The position numbers and the translations under genes are program-made. Below, piece after piece: positions 20,022-27,945 of a DNA stretch of 27,945 nt. The DNA is from Nemertoderma westbladi (taxonomy: Eukaryota; Xenacoelomorpha; Nemertodermatida; Nemertodermatidae), in contig JAUCBJ010005243.1 in NCBI GenBank assembly GCA_032718475.1, positions 1-27,945 on the forward strand. The letters are read 5' to 3'. How positions within the stretch are numbered: the first letter of the stretch is position 1; the number at the start of each line of letters is the position of its first letter. The notes under the pieces were generated by a model, which was given only the letters and a program-made list of their open reading frames with translations, searched no databases and had not been told where the DNA came from.

Positions 20022-22283
20022 TCAGATTAGTTTTTTAAAATCCGACTTAATGATAAGCTTTGGTGCCACTCTTCTGGACTCTAAAGTTGATCGTATGAAC
20101 CCATCACGATTAGATGGACCAACTACCGAAATGCTAGCTTCTGTCACCAGCTTGACACACCTCTCAACAGCTTGTGTGTGACATGGAAACTGTGGCATAA
20201 CTACTTCAACAACACCTTCAAGCTGCTGTTTAGACCAACCCATTGTGATTGGCGGTTCTGTTCGCTGAATTAGTTCAGACCATAAAATAACATCAGTGTA
20301 CTCTGTCGCGTCGAAGTTCAGGGGTGGTACTCTGAAGGATCGTACACCAGTAGTAGACGGTTTACCTCTTGCCAACAGAATGCGACGTGCTGCCAACTCT
20401 CGAATATGTGGTCTTTCATCCATCAACATTGCCAGAAGTAAATTTTCAGGATGACCTGAGTAACTATTTCTCTGCAGAACAGGATCAATTATGGCCTTGA
20501 GTTCAGTCGATAGATAACGAGAAGATGAGATCATCTGATATAAATGATGTGGACCATGATAGCATTGTGGTTTCTGTTTTATTGCAAACCAAGTAGGTGC
20601 ATACACTATCATAATGAATTCCACGATGGCAATCAACTTTTCTGAAGGATCTGGTGATCCAATGTAAAGCCGAAGTACACGATTTGCCAAAGTAAGCCAA
20701 CGTGAATGATGAAGTGGTCCAGGTTTTTGAGCTGCCAATCTTGAATCGCAACATCCTGTAGCAACTGCCCGATGGATCTTTAATAAGTACTGCTGATCAG
20801 AACTCAGATCATCACATGGAACATTGATCTCTGGAATATTAATTGGTTGGAAATTTATTACATCAAGAGCTTCACAAGACTGAAGTGCAGATCCAATTGA
20901 TCCCGAAAAGGCACGGGGTCCAACAGTACGACCATCCAAATGTTCGAAAATATGCCGCAGTGGAAGCTCATTTATATGTAGCATACAAATTAGCCACTGT
21001 AGTGGTCTTTGAAATGACTCCTCGAAACGTCGAATGACACCCCCCTTTGAGCCAGTATTGACAGCAGTACCATCACATCCTATGGCATTCACATTATTTA
21101 AGTCTAAAGGATTAACACATGATGAAATAGCATCAAATATTGATTGACTTGAGCCACTAACTGGAGAAACATGGCCAATATAATTGGCACCAGGCTCTGA
21201 CATAATTGAAACATGTTCTTCGCGAACTGTTCTGCGGTGATTTGTAGTAGTGTCCCCTTCAACAGTGGGCACATCTATTAAAGTTTTATCCTTGCGGCCA
21301 TCAAAGTATATACTGCTCAAAGATTTTATTCCAGCATCTTTCAACTCTACCCGCCTCTTCTCACGTTCTCGTCTAAGTTTTGAACGATCTATAATCATGG
21401 AGGCATCCTCTTTTGAAATAAGACCAGCATCATGTAAGGCTGCAGACGATATTGCTGCTGCTGCCCTGTCAGAAACATGGTATCGATCAGAAATCGTAGC
21501 TAAAGTTGGTAAACAATGTCGCATTTGAACAGCTGACGTTGATGGAACAGTAAATATGTCATCACCGCTACTATAATCCGATTCGGGATTACAGCTTTTC
21601 ACCCCAGTTGATCCAATAATGGATCCATTTTCGTCACTTTCGCTACTATCAGCCAATTCTACCACATCATGTATTTTACTAGATACATTTTTAATATAAC
21701 TCATTGAAAGGGACTGACTTCTACGATTTTTACGATCTTCCGCTGCCTGTAATCGTGTAGTTTCACGCTCATCAATAGCACCAACAATCATCTTCCGTTC
21801 ACCTCGCTGATCAGATAAAAATGGTTGCTCCAGCATGGGTACTTTGCGATCACGATTACAGTTACAATTAGCAAAATCAGCACACTTGCAGCTACAAATA
21901 TCAAACAGCTGTATCTGACAATTATCACGAAATGTTCCACGCTTTTGTTTCTGAAACTCGGTGTCCTTTGCAGTATTGTATGCTTTTAGCAGAGACATAT
22001 ACTTGTTATGGAGCGAAATAATCTTTTCGATTATACGGCGATGACTTAGAATTGGAAGTGAACATTTATTCCAAACATCTTGGACATCATCAGCAACTTT
22101 CGAGGCGATTTCACGAAAAGAGATATGCTTTCCCAACTCTTGCAGTCCAATATTCTTTAAGTGGACACAATGTTTTATAACATCAGCCTCAGTAGGCAGG
22201 TTTGACTGGGGGATAATGTCAACTCCTCCAAATATGGGACATGATGTCGCACTTCTGGTCTTTACACTACCAGCTGATGCCAT
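20022..22283 (-). CDS. hAT-like DDE transposase, 753 aa, intact
   Basis: One uninterrupted ORF. The start at 22283 has a good context (G at -3, G at +4). Residues 122-142 form a Cys-rich cluster (CSCKCADFANCNC), probably a zinc site for DNA binding. Residues 180-245 are acidic and serine-rich. The catalytic core looks like D328 in YFDGRKD and D404 in IGCDGTAVNTG. C433-x2-H436 (ICMLH) and R528-W529 (HSRWLTLANRVLRLY) follow, then a candidate acidic residue E613 in HPENLL. The C(2)H and RW landmarks are shared by the hAT/P/MULE-related transposases. The C-terminus has HTQAVERCVKLVTEAS (702-717) and NRDGFIRS. I recall similar uncharacterised proteins in aphids, Hydra and spiders, from memory only. 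No canonical BED finger or hAT C-terminal dimerisation motif is visible. The role as the element's transposase is inferred from position between TIRs. Confidence 0.85.
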   Translation of the reverse strand: MASAGSVKTRSATSCPIFGGVDIIPQSNLPTEADVIKHCVHLKNIGLQELGKHISFREIASKVADDVQDVWNKCSLPILSHRRIIEKIISLHNKYMSLLKAYNTAKDTEFQKQKRGTFRDNCQIQLFDICSCKCADFANCNCNRDRKVPMLEQPFLSDQRGERKMIVGAIDERETTRLQAAEDRKNRRSQSLSMSYIKNVSSKIHDVVELADSSESDENGSIIGSTGVKSCNPESDYSSGDDIFTVPSTSAVQMRHCLPTLATISDRYHVSDRAAAAISSAALHDAGLISKEDASMIIDRSKLRREREKRRVELKDAGIKSLSSIYFDGRKDKTLIDVPTVEGDTTTNHRRTVREEHVSIMSEPGANYIGHVSPVSGSSQSIFDAISSCVNPLDLNNVNAIGCDGTAVNTGSKGGVIRRFEESFQRPLQWLICMLHINELPLRHIFEHLDGRTVGPRAFSGSIGSALQSCEALDVINFQPINIPEINVPCDDLSSDQQYLLKIHRAVATGCCDSRLAAQKPGPLHHSRWLTLANRVLRLYIGSPDPSEKLIAIVEFIMIVYAPTWFAIKQKPQCYHGPHHLYQMISSSRYLSTELKAIIDPVLQRNSYSGHPENLLLAMLMDERPHIRELAARRILLARGKPSTTGVRSFRVPPLNFDATEYTDVILWSELIQRTEPPITMGWSKQQLEGVVEVVMPQFPCHTQAVERCVKLVTEASISVVGPSNRDGFIRSTLESRRVAPKLIIKSDFKKLI

Positions 22284-23181
22284 TGCAGTTATATTGTATA
22301 AAAGTTTATGTTCTTTTTCAGTATTTTATCAGTCAGTTCTAATCAGAATTACTGGTACCGGTACATCAACGTTAGAAATGATGGAAATCACAAAATGGTG
22401 AAATGTAGTGCTGCAGTTTACTGCTTTTGTCTTCTCTATGGGATTACACGTCATTAGTTTATATTGTCATTAGGTTCTTGCATAACAAGGGCCTGCGAGA
22501 CCAGGGCATGCGTTATTATTAGGTCCTACATAATTATCTGCGTCTTTCTAAAAACTCCTAAATGGTGAATGGTGATTCCAGCCGCAATACGCAGACTTTA
22601 TAATAGTGCAGTACCTAATACTGTAATGATGCAGTAGGCCTACCTAATTACGCAATACCTATTGACTACCAGACCTAACAACGCGACCCCCTCAATGGTA
22701 CTGAAACTGTAGGATACATTTTGAGTAATTCTGTATTTTAAACCTTCTACTGTAAAACCTCAAAGAACTATTTTAGATACTGTATTAAACAGTTGGCTCA
22801 TGAAAGTAGCAAGTACTGAAGTAGCAAGTATGTAGGTCAGTTAGGCTAGGCAATAACAATTATTAATCACATGTAAATACGTTTTAAATTTCCCTCCAAT
22901 ATTTGTATCACTTTTTATTATTTAAACTGTAATTGCAATTGGTGATGGGTTTCTCTGTATCTATATTTGTGAAATTGTTTGACTATTCTCGATTTAATAA
23001 GTTGGCTCATGAAAAGATGAGAGAGAGTCAAAAAAGCAAATAAGACAAATTATTTATAAAGATTTCTACTAAATGATAAAAAAATTCTACCTGCTAACTT
23101 GATTTCACTAACTGAGATCATCAGTCAATTTAAACAATTTGGATCCACTACCAATTACATATATTTTTCAAACTTTTACTC
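22284..23181 (-). other. 5' non-coding part of the transposon
   Basis: 898 bp between the transposase start and the right TIR, expected to hold its promoter. It is AT-rich, with a repeated phrase AGTTGGCTCATGAAA (22791 and 23001). No clear TATA-initiator arrangement could be fixed. Confidence 0.5.
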
Positions 23182-23502
23182 TTTTTTGAGAAATTCTTAC
23201 CCCCTGTTGGAGACAAAAGGAATTGAGATAGTTGTGTGAAACTTTGAGAATAACATTTATATCAAGAATGGTACACTTTTTTCACTAACCCGACTAAATC
23301 TGAGCTAAAAAAAATTGGATCTACCTAAGTGGATTTTTTTTTATTTTTGCCCGATTTTGTGAAATTTTGACGCCCCGTTGGAGCCAGAAGGACTTGAAAT
23401 TTTTGCATGAAAATTTCGACATAACATTTCTATCCGGAATGGCACATTTTTTTCACTACCCCGACCGAATTTGAGCAAAAAAGTTTTTTTCGACCCACCC
23501 TA
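23182..23502. repeat. Right TIR, two diverged 170-bp units
   Basis: Inverse of the left TIR. The CTCCAAC-type core appears on the - strand in two copies (the GTTGGAG words at 23206 and 23377, offset 171 bp). It ends CGACCCACCCTA at 23502. Confidence 0.9.
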
Positions 23503-23510
23503 ATCTCTAC
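23503..23510. other. 8-bp target site duplication, right copy
   Basis: ATCTCTAC, identical to 19389-19396. Confidence 0.95.
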
Positions 23511-24075
23511 CCATGTCCTAAGACCATCTTTATAAAGATGGGGTGATGGTAACGCCCCCTACAGGTACAAGCAGTAGAGGAAATCCAGCAAAGTACCTAA
23601 CTGATCTAAACTTTGCTGATGACTTAGGAGTACTGCCAGAATCACTAGAGGGAGCCCAACGGCTCCTCTGATCATTGGAGCAGGCTGCTTCTAGTGTTGG
23701 TATTTTTGTAAATTACAAGAAGACCAAAATCATGACAGTGATCTTTAGACAGCCCTTGTCTCAAGAAATATTTGATCCTAAGGCCGTAAGTTCCAGGGAG
23801 GTCTTGCTTGTGCATGCATGGGGATGACTTGGTATCATGGATCGGGAAGTCAGGTGAAGAAGTAAGGGAAAAGACATGGGCTGGTCAGAATTGAATAGTT
23901 TGTCCAGGATTTGGAAGTCCCATGGAATAAAAGGATTTACCATGATTCGATTATTTATGGCAGCAGTTGAACCAGTAGTCTTATGTGAGTCCGTGCTGGG
24001 CTCTAACCTAGCCTCACTTCCCTTTAATTGTGCCAATATCTTTAGATTGTTTCTGATTATTTTAATACAAAACAA
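23511..24075 (+). pseudogene. LINE reverse transcriptase, 3' half of split relic
   Basis: The reading continues with YLTDLNFADDLGVLPESLEG, which contains the catalytic FADD box, then GIFVNYKKTKIMTV. After frameshifts it reads GWSELNSLSRIWKSHGIKG and MIRLFMAAVEPVVL (thumb region, compare LAWxxLNKxxKIWKS and RLFxATVExVLLYG). In-frame stops are present. Joined conceptually to 19225-19396, the order of RT motifs is correct, which shows one LINE copy cut by the transposon. Confidence 0.85.
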
Positions 24076-24574
24076 CCATGTATCGAAACACTATCAAGTT
24101 ATATGTGATTTAAAATATAATGATGTATAAGTTGTTGTGTTGTGTTGTTCTCAATTAAAATTGGTTTACCCAATATATTATTGTGCATTTATCTTTATAG
24201 TTTTCTCCAAACAAGTTTACCTTTCTTCTTCATAACATGCACTGATTATCTTGTACTTTACTTGAATTCTCATAACATAATATGGACGGACACTCGTAAT
24301 TGGAGATAAGATCGACTCACTGGCACTGGTGCATCACATTCGTGTTATTGATAAATCCATTTGTCTTAGGGAAGAGAATAAGCTAATACTTATTATTATA
24401 TGTTTTTGTGATGAGGCAATGTACTGTATTATGTTACATGTGTTGTGGATTACTCCACCCTGAGCTCATGAGCCAAAGAGCCACTATTGCTAAATATTGT
24501 TATATGATTTCTACGATATTTGTGTTTTTTTAAATTTCATTACATGTAATTCTTAAATATTATTTACTTTGTAG

Positions 24575-24702
24575 ATTTCAGGGCGTTTCCTCTGCCCCCG
24601 GAAAAGATAATCCGGCCAGTCAGAGTGCATCACTGCAAATTGAAGCCCAAATTCACTGTGAAGAGATTTCTAAGTCGAGTTTATCACCAGCTAGCAGTAA
24701 AG
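24575..24702 (+). CDS. Exon 2 seen of the Ser/Pro-rich protein
   Basis: 128 bp from TTTGTAG to the donor AAAG|GTAAGG. The phase 2 donor of the previous exon gives FQGVSSAPGKDNPASQSASL and on to SKSSLSPASSKG. This frame is open and leaves in phase 1. A second frame is also open here, but it would hit a stop shortly after joining the next exon, so the chosen frame is the one consistent on both sides. No domain was recognised. Confidence 0.7.
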
Positions 24703-24937
24703 GTAAGGTTGTTTTTTTTTCCTTCAGAGGTTCAGTTATAATTGCATATGTTATTTATGGTGGAGTGATTCAATTTGATAACAAGATCACGGTATCAATT
24801 TGCATCCTATATTTTACGATTTTCTCTCTTATCCCTGGAGAAATGAGGAATGTATTGAATCTGTGTAATTGATTATTTAGTTGGAATAAAGTAAAGAGTT
24901 AGTTTTTAACTAATTTAATTATTATTTTGTTGTTTAG
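24703..24937 (+). other. Short intron of the Ser/Pro-rich gene
   Basis: 235 bp, from GTAAGG to TTGTTGTTTAG. T-rich; nothing else was seen. Confidence 0.75.
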
Positions 24938-25559
24938 TTTGGATTGAATCCCGTAAACCATGTGCCTTAAACCAGCCCCCGACTGTGACTCCTCCTAGTG
25001 TAACAGAAAGTAGTCCGAGGTTAGAAAACTCACCCGCGAGGGGCATCGAACCTCTCTCAATCTTGGAGTTTAAACTGACACCGCGGGTGCCAGTTGGCAT
25101 AAGGGAAGATTCCTTAGCGGTTTCATCACTCCCCACAACCCCGGTTGCGGGACACCGACCAATCACTGAGTCGCCTCATAGTAATCGTTCTGGCCATTCA
25201 CAGACAACCCGAGGAAGCTACCAATCACATCGCTCGGATCTACCCGTCCAATCACGTTCTACAGATCAACAACCTACATCTCCTAGAAACAACCGGAAGT
25301 TTACTAATCAACCTGAACTAACAGCTTCCAGACCCAATCCAAGTGATGGAAACTATGGCAATAACACCGACTCGCAGAGTTTTAACCAACTCGGTATAAA
25401 TTCGCTTCGTAACTCAGCCGAATCTATTCATATAGAGAATCGTGTCTCTGTTAGCCCACTCCAGACTCCGACACAGCGCGAGACAACTCATAGAGAACTG
25501 CCGGCAACTCCAAAAAATTACAGTGAAAGACGAGACTGGGTGCTCGCGAGATTAACAAG
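24938..25559 (+). CDS. Exon 3 seen of the Ser/Pro-rich protein
   Basis: 622 bp open in the expected phase 1, starting VWIESRKPCALNQPPTVTPP. It is rich in S, P, T, N and R. SP/TP sites include ESSPR, KLTPR, TTPV, ESPH, TSPR, SVSPL, QTPT and ATPK. The exon ends ELPATPKNYSERRDWVLARL, a more ordered, basic-amphipathic stretch that may start a folded domain, before the donor AACAAG|GTTAGT (phase 2). Later exons are not in the window, or are hidden beyond the G-rich array. The composition suggests a disordered regulatory or scaffold region. I do not recognise the family. Confidence 0.75.
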
Positions 25560-25809
25560 GTTAGTTGTTTTACCAGTAATTTACCGGTAATTTGCACTGT
25601 AGTCTATCAAACACCCAACACATGTAGTAGTCTGAATGGGGTTGTGAATTTAAAAATTGTGTGAAGATCATTTGCACAATCATATAGTCAGTATGACTCG
25701 GAAAACTATGAATCTGTTGGTAAAAAAAATAAATTGTTTCGGTCTGATCAGCAATTTAATTCCCCTTATAATGAATATCTTGTAAGGTGTCTCACACGTT
25801 TGAGGTGGT
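25560..25809 (+). other. 5' part of the next intron
   Basis: 250 bp of AT-rich sequence after the donor, containing TTTACCGGTAA near 25579. No further feature was seen. Confidence 0.6.
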
Positions 25810-26656
25810 TTTCGGGGTGCTGGGTGTGTTCGGGGTCATGGGGGTGTTAGGGGTGCTGTGGTGTTCGGGGTGCTGGGTGTGTTCGGGGTGTTAGGGGTGC
25901 TGTGTGTGTTCGGGGTCCTGGGGGTGTTCGGGGTGCAGAGTGTGTTCGGGGTGCTGGGGGTGTTAGGGGTGCTGGGTTTGTTCGTGGTGCTGGGTGTGTT
26001 CGGGGTGCTGGAGGTGTTCGTGGTGCTGGGTGTGTTCGGGGTGCTGGGTGTGTTCGGGGTGTTCGGGGTGCTGTGTGTGTTCGGGATCCTGGGGGTGTTT
26101 GGGGTGCAGGGTGTGTTCGGGGTGCTGGGGGTGATCGTGGTGCTGGGTGCGTTCGGGGTGACGGGGGTGTTCAGGATGCTGGAGTGTTTGGGGTGCTGGG
26201 TGTGTCGGGGTGATGGGTGTGTTTGGGGTGCTGGGGTGTTAGGGATGCTGGTTGTGTTTGGTGTGCTGGGGGGGTTTGGTGTTCAGGGGGTGTTCGGGGT
26301 GCTGGGTGTGTTCGGGGTGCTGGGGTTTTCGGGGGTGCTGGGTGTGTTCGGGGTTCAGGGGGGTGTTCGGGGTGCTGGGTGTGTTCGGGGTGCTGGGTGT
26401 GTTCGGAGTTCAGGGGGTGTTTGGGGTGCAGGTGTGTTAGGGGTGCTGGGTGTGTTTGGGGTGCTGGGGGTGCAGGCGGTGTTCGAGGTTCAGGGGGTGT
26501 TCGGGGTGCAGGGGGTGTTCGGGGTGCTGGGTGTGTTCGGGGTGCTTGGGGTGCAGGGGGTGTTCGGGGTTCAGGGGGTGTTTGGGGTGCAGTGGGTGTT
26601 CGGGGTGCTGGGTGTGTTCGGGGTGTTCGGGGTGCTGGGGGTACAGGGGGTGTTCG
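25810..26656. repeat. G/T-rich 18/9-bp minisatellite with quadruplex potential
   Basis: Units such as GGGGTGCTGGGTGTGTTC, GGGGTGCAGGGGGTGTTC and a 9-bp GGGGTGTTC repeat over about 850 bp. The + strand is nearly all G and T, with dozens of G3-G5 runs spaced by 1-9 bases. All six open frames through it are period artefacts. It lies in the transcribed region of the Ser/Pro-rich gene if that gene continues to the right. Confidence 0.92.
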
Positions 26657-26659
26657 TTT

Positions 26660-27040
26660 GATTTGGATCACCTGCGAAAGCGTCTCGTCCTCATGACGAA
26701 AGTAATGTCCTACAATACAGCTACAGCACTGCTCGAGTGCGGGGCAATCAAGTGTGGGAGGGCCTCAAAAGCTGTACAGAGTCTGGTTGGATTTATATTC
26801 TTTGTACTCAACACAGTGAACCCGACGTAGCATTCTTGTGAAAGTTAGCTTGTGGCAGTTAGAGCCCAGTATAAGCATGGACTTCCATAGAAGAAAGAGT
26901 TCTGGTTCTACTGCAGCCCTAAATTATTGAAATTAGATAATTATGTTTTATTCTATGGGACTTCCAAATCCTGGACAGACTATTTAATGCGGTCCATCCA
27001 TGCCTACTCCTTGCTTATCCATGATCGCAAGTACCAGAAG
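26660..27040 (-). pseudogene. LINE RT/thumb fragment, antisense
   Basis: The reverse complement of about 26945-27025 closely matches 23850-23935 (GTCCAGGATTTGGAAGTCCC is shared). Further along the - strand TRMLRRVHCVEYKEYKSNQ and VGHYFRHEDET follow, the order of the LINE's post-RT region (compare TRMLR and AGHCxRHDDE). The fragment is decayed and breaks off at the G-rich array. Confidence 0.7.
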
Positions 27041-27373
27041 TAACCCAACTTATCAGGCAAGCCAATCTTAGAGCTTATGCTCATGCGATTACATATTTAC
27101 TAAGGAATTTCGAAGTCTATTAAATGACAAAATCTGCATCCAGTTGGATTTGTTACATCTGCCTCATCTTAATTATGAGGGTCTAAGGACATTATTGGAA
27201 AATAATCCACCACAATTATGAATATGAATGGTAAAAGTATGTCAGCCTGGAAGGCTTACCATAAAACTTCAAATGTATCTCGTCAACATCAATGGTAGAC
27301 AAAAGTTTATTTCTACTACTATAATCGGTATGCTGCATTGCAGCTGCACATTGAGGACTGTACCATGCAATCC
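27041..27373. other. Sequence between two antisense LINE fragments
   Basis: No firm assignment. The part nearest 27373 probably is 3' UTR of the LINE copy whose ORF ends at 27374. A + frame (SAWKAYHKTSNVSRQH, 27241-27300) has no recognised relatives. Confidence 0.35.
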
Positions 27374-27945
27374 TCACCGACATGCTGCAATACAGCAGAA
27401 TCGAAATCGAATTCTCTTAACGAAATTATTACACCGCCACAACTCCCTATCACCCATGACATTTGCTAGATCATCCGCATCTTCAAGGCCAGTGTCCTTT
27501 AAAATGCGTCTCAAGAAAGTCAAGGGCTGTCCACCATGCTTATTCACTCCATGAGGCTGCCAAAGTACAAGATTATGCACTGGCTGGTCATCACGGCGAT
27601 AGCAATAATGTCCTCGAAGCGGAGGAACGATTGATTAATTGGAATTGCAATAATTTTCACAGATGTTGATTATTTGAATGTGAGACTGAATTAAAGGCCT
27701 CAAAGAAGTCAAACACAAACGCAACTACCATATGTCTGTCGTTCTTTGTTGAAATCTCTTTCAATTAGCTTTCAATGATCAATAATGGGCTCCATGTTCC
27801 CATGAACTTTACAGAGCCCATTCCAATTTCAGCATGGCAGTCTCTCATTTGGGATCCCTGCTGCGATATATTGCCTCACATTACTGTAATATTTCCACAA
27901 AACCACAAGTCAATCCGAAGTAGGCCTACAGTGGAATACGCACAA
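27374..27945 (-). pseudogene. Internally deleted LINE copy, antisense
   Basis: At about 27725-27674 the - strand reads MVVAFVFDFFEAFNSVSH, matching the first catalytic RT block (compare DFxKAFDSV). From 27600 it reads RRDDQPVHNLVLWQPHG, then LTFLRRILKDTGLEDADDLA and DRELWR, the typical C-terminus of such LINEs, with a stop at 27374. The FADD and thumb regions that should lie between are missing, so this copy has a large internal deletion near 27655. It may extend beyond the window. Confidence 0.75.

Larger units (their letters stand above)
19397..23502 (-). mobile_element. Complete 4106-bp hAT-like DNA transposon
   Basis: The termini are exactly inverted (TAGGGTGGGTCGAAAAA at each end) and flanked by a perfect 8-bp duplication (ATCTCTAC). 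An 8-bp duplication together with TAGGG tips fits the hAT superfamily; P and Novosib elements also make 8-bp duplications. The TIRs are about 320 bp, long for hAT. A single 753-codon gene lies antisense to the LINE and to the surrounding host gene. The element interrupts a LINE RT, so it is younger than that LINE. Because ends, duplication and ORF are all present, it may be a recently active autonomous copy. Confidence 0.93.
17306..24574 (+). other. Large intron of the Ser/Pro-rich gene
   Basis: 7.27 kb from GTTAGT to TTTACTTTGTAG. It carries a LINE scrap (17398-17450), an 18-bp AT-rich array and the nested LINE plus 4.1-kb transposon described separately. The rest (17451-18167, 18351-19220, 24076-24574) is AT-rich, with nothing recognised. 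Confidence 0.65.

Noticed and set aside
19397-23502. TA dinucleotide duplication (Tc1/mariner type)
   Set aside because: TA flanks the GGGTGGG ends, but including TA in the TIR gives a longer perfect inverted end and a perfect 8-bp duplication, which is the better model.
25858-26830. Several long frames of VFGVLG or GCSGCW repeats
   Set aside because: All are translations of the 18/9-bp G/T-rich minisatellite, open in most frames at once.

Overview
The window is from a nuclear genome of an invertebrate animal. It is AT-rich, its genes are split by GT..AG introns, and it holds tRNA-derived SINE, LINE, P-like and hAT-like elements plus many minisatellites. I cannot name the species. Recurrent words such as TACTGTA and the palindrome GTACCGGTAC look genome-specific but do not identify a clade.

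Left part (about 1-8.6 kb). The 3' end of the PCF11 gene (pre-mRNA cleavage complex II / transcription termination factor) lies on the + strand in four exons: 4053-4182, 5045-5239, 5567-5689 and 7474-8538. They encode zinc finger 1, the Clp1-contact region (WYYSLSDW), zinc finger 2 and an unusually long acidic C-terminal tail. A short 3' UTR with a plausible poly(A) signal follows. Upstream PCF11 exons are outside the window. The intron before the first of these exons holds a decayed P-element-type (THAP9-like) transposase on the - strand (about 1680-3421), a perfect small hairpin and poly-C tracts. The last PCF11 intron holds an 842-bp fold-back element whose two arms are built of 17-bp tandem repeats.

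Middle part (8.6-17 kb). This has no convincing gene. It holds an 18-bp minisatellite split by a SINE, a LINE 3' fragment, a 137-bp fold-back sequence, a C29 tract, and a very homogeneous 38-bp tandem array (43 copies, 15271-16914) that ends 111 bp before a splice acceptor.

Right part (17-27.9 kb). Three consistently phased + strand exons (17026-17305, 24575-24702, 24938-25559) belong to a Ser/Pro-rich, probably disordered protein that I do not recognise; both its ends lie elsewhere. Its 7.3-kb intron carries a nested insertion: a decayed LINE reverse transcriptase is split, between its RT motifs GVLQGDTLSPF and FADD, by a complete 4106-bp DNA transposon (19397-23502). That transposon has a perfect 8-bp target duplication (ATCTCTAC), TAGGG termini, about 320-bp TIRs each built of two diverged 170-bp units, and one intact 753-codon antisense ORF with a hAT-like DDE layout. 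The following intron holds an 850-bp G/T-strand minisatellite with strong quadruplex potential. The window ends in two more antisense LINE fragments.

Best candidate for something under-described: the 4.1-kb transposon. Second: the fold-back element inside PCF11 and the 38-bp array, whose variants recur every eight units.
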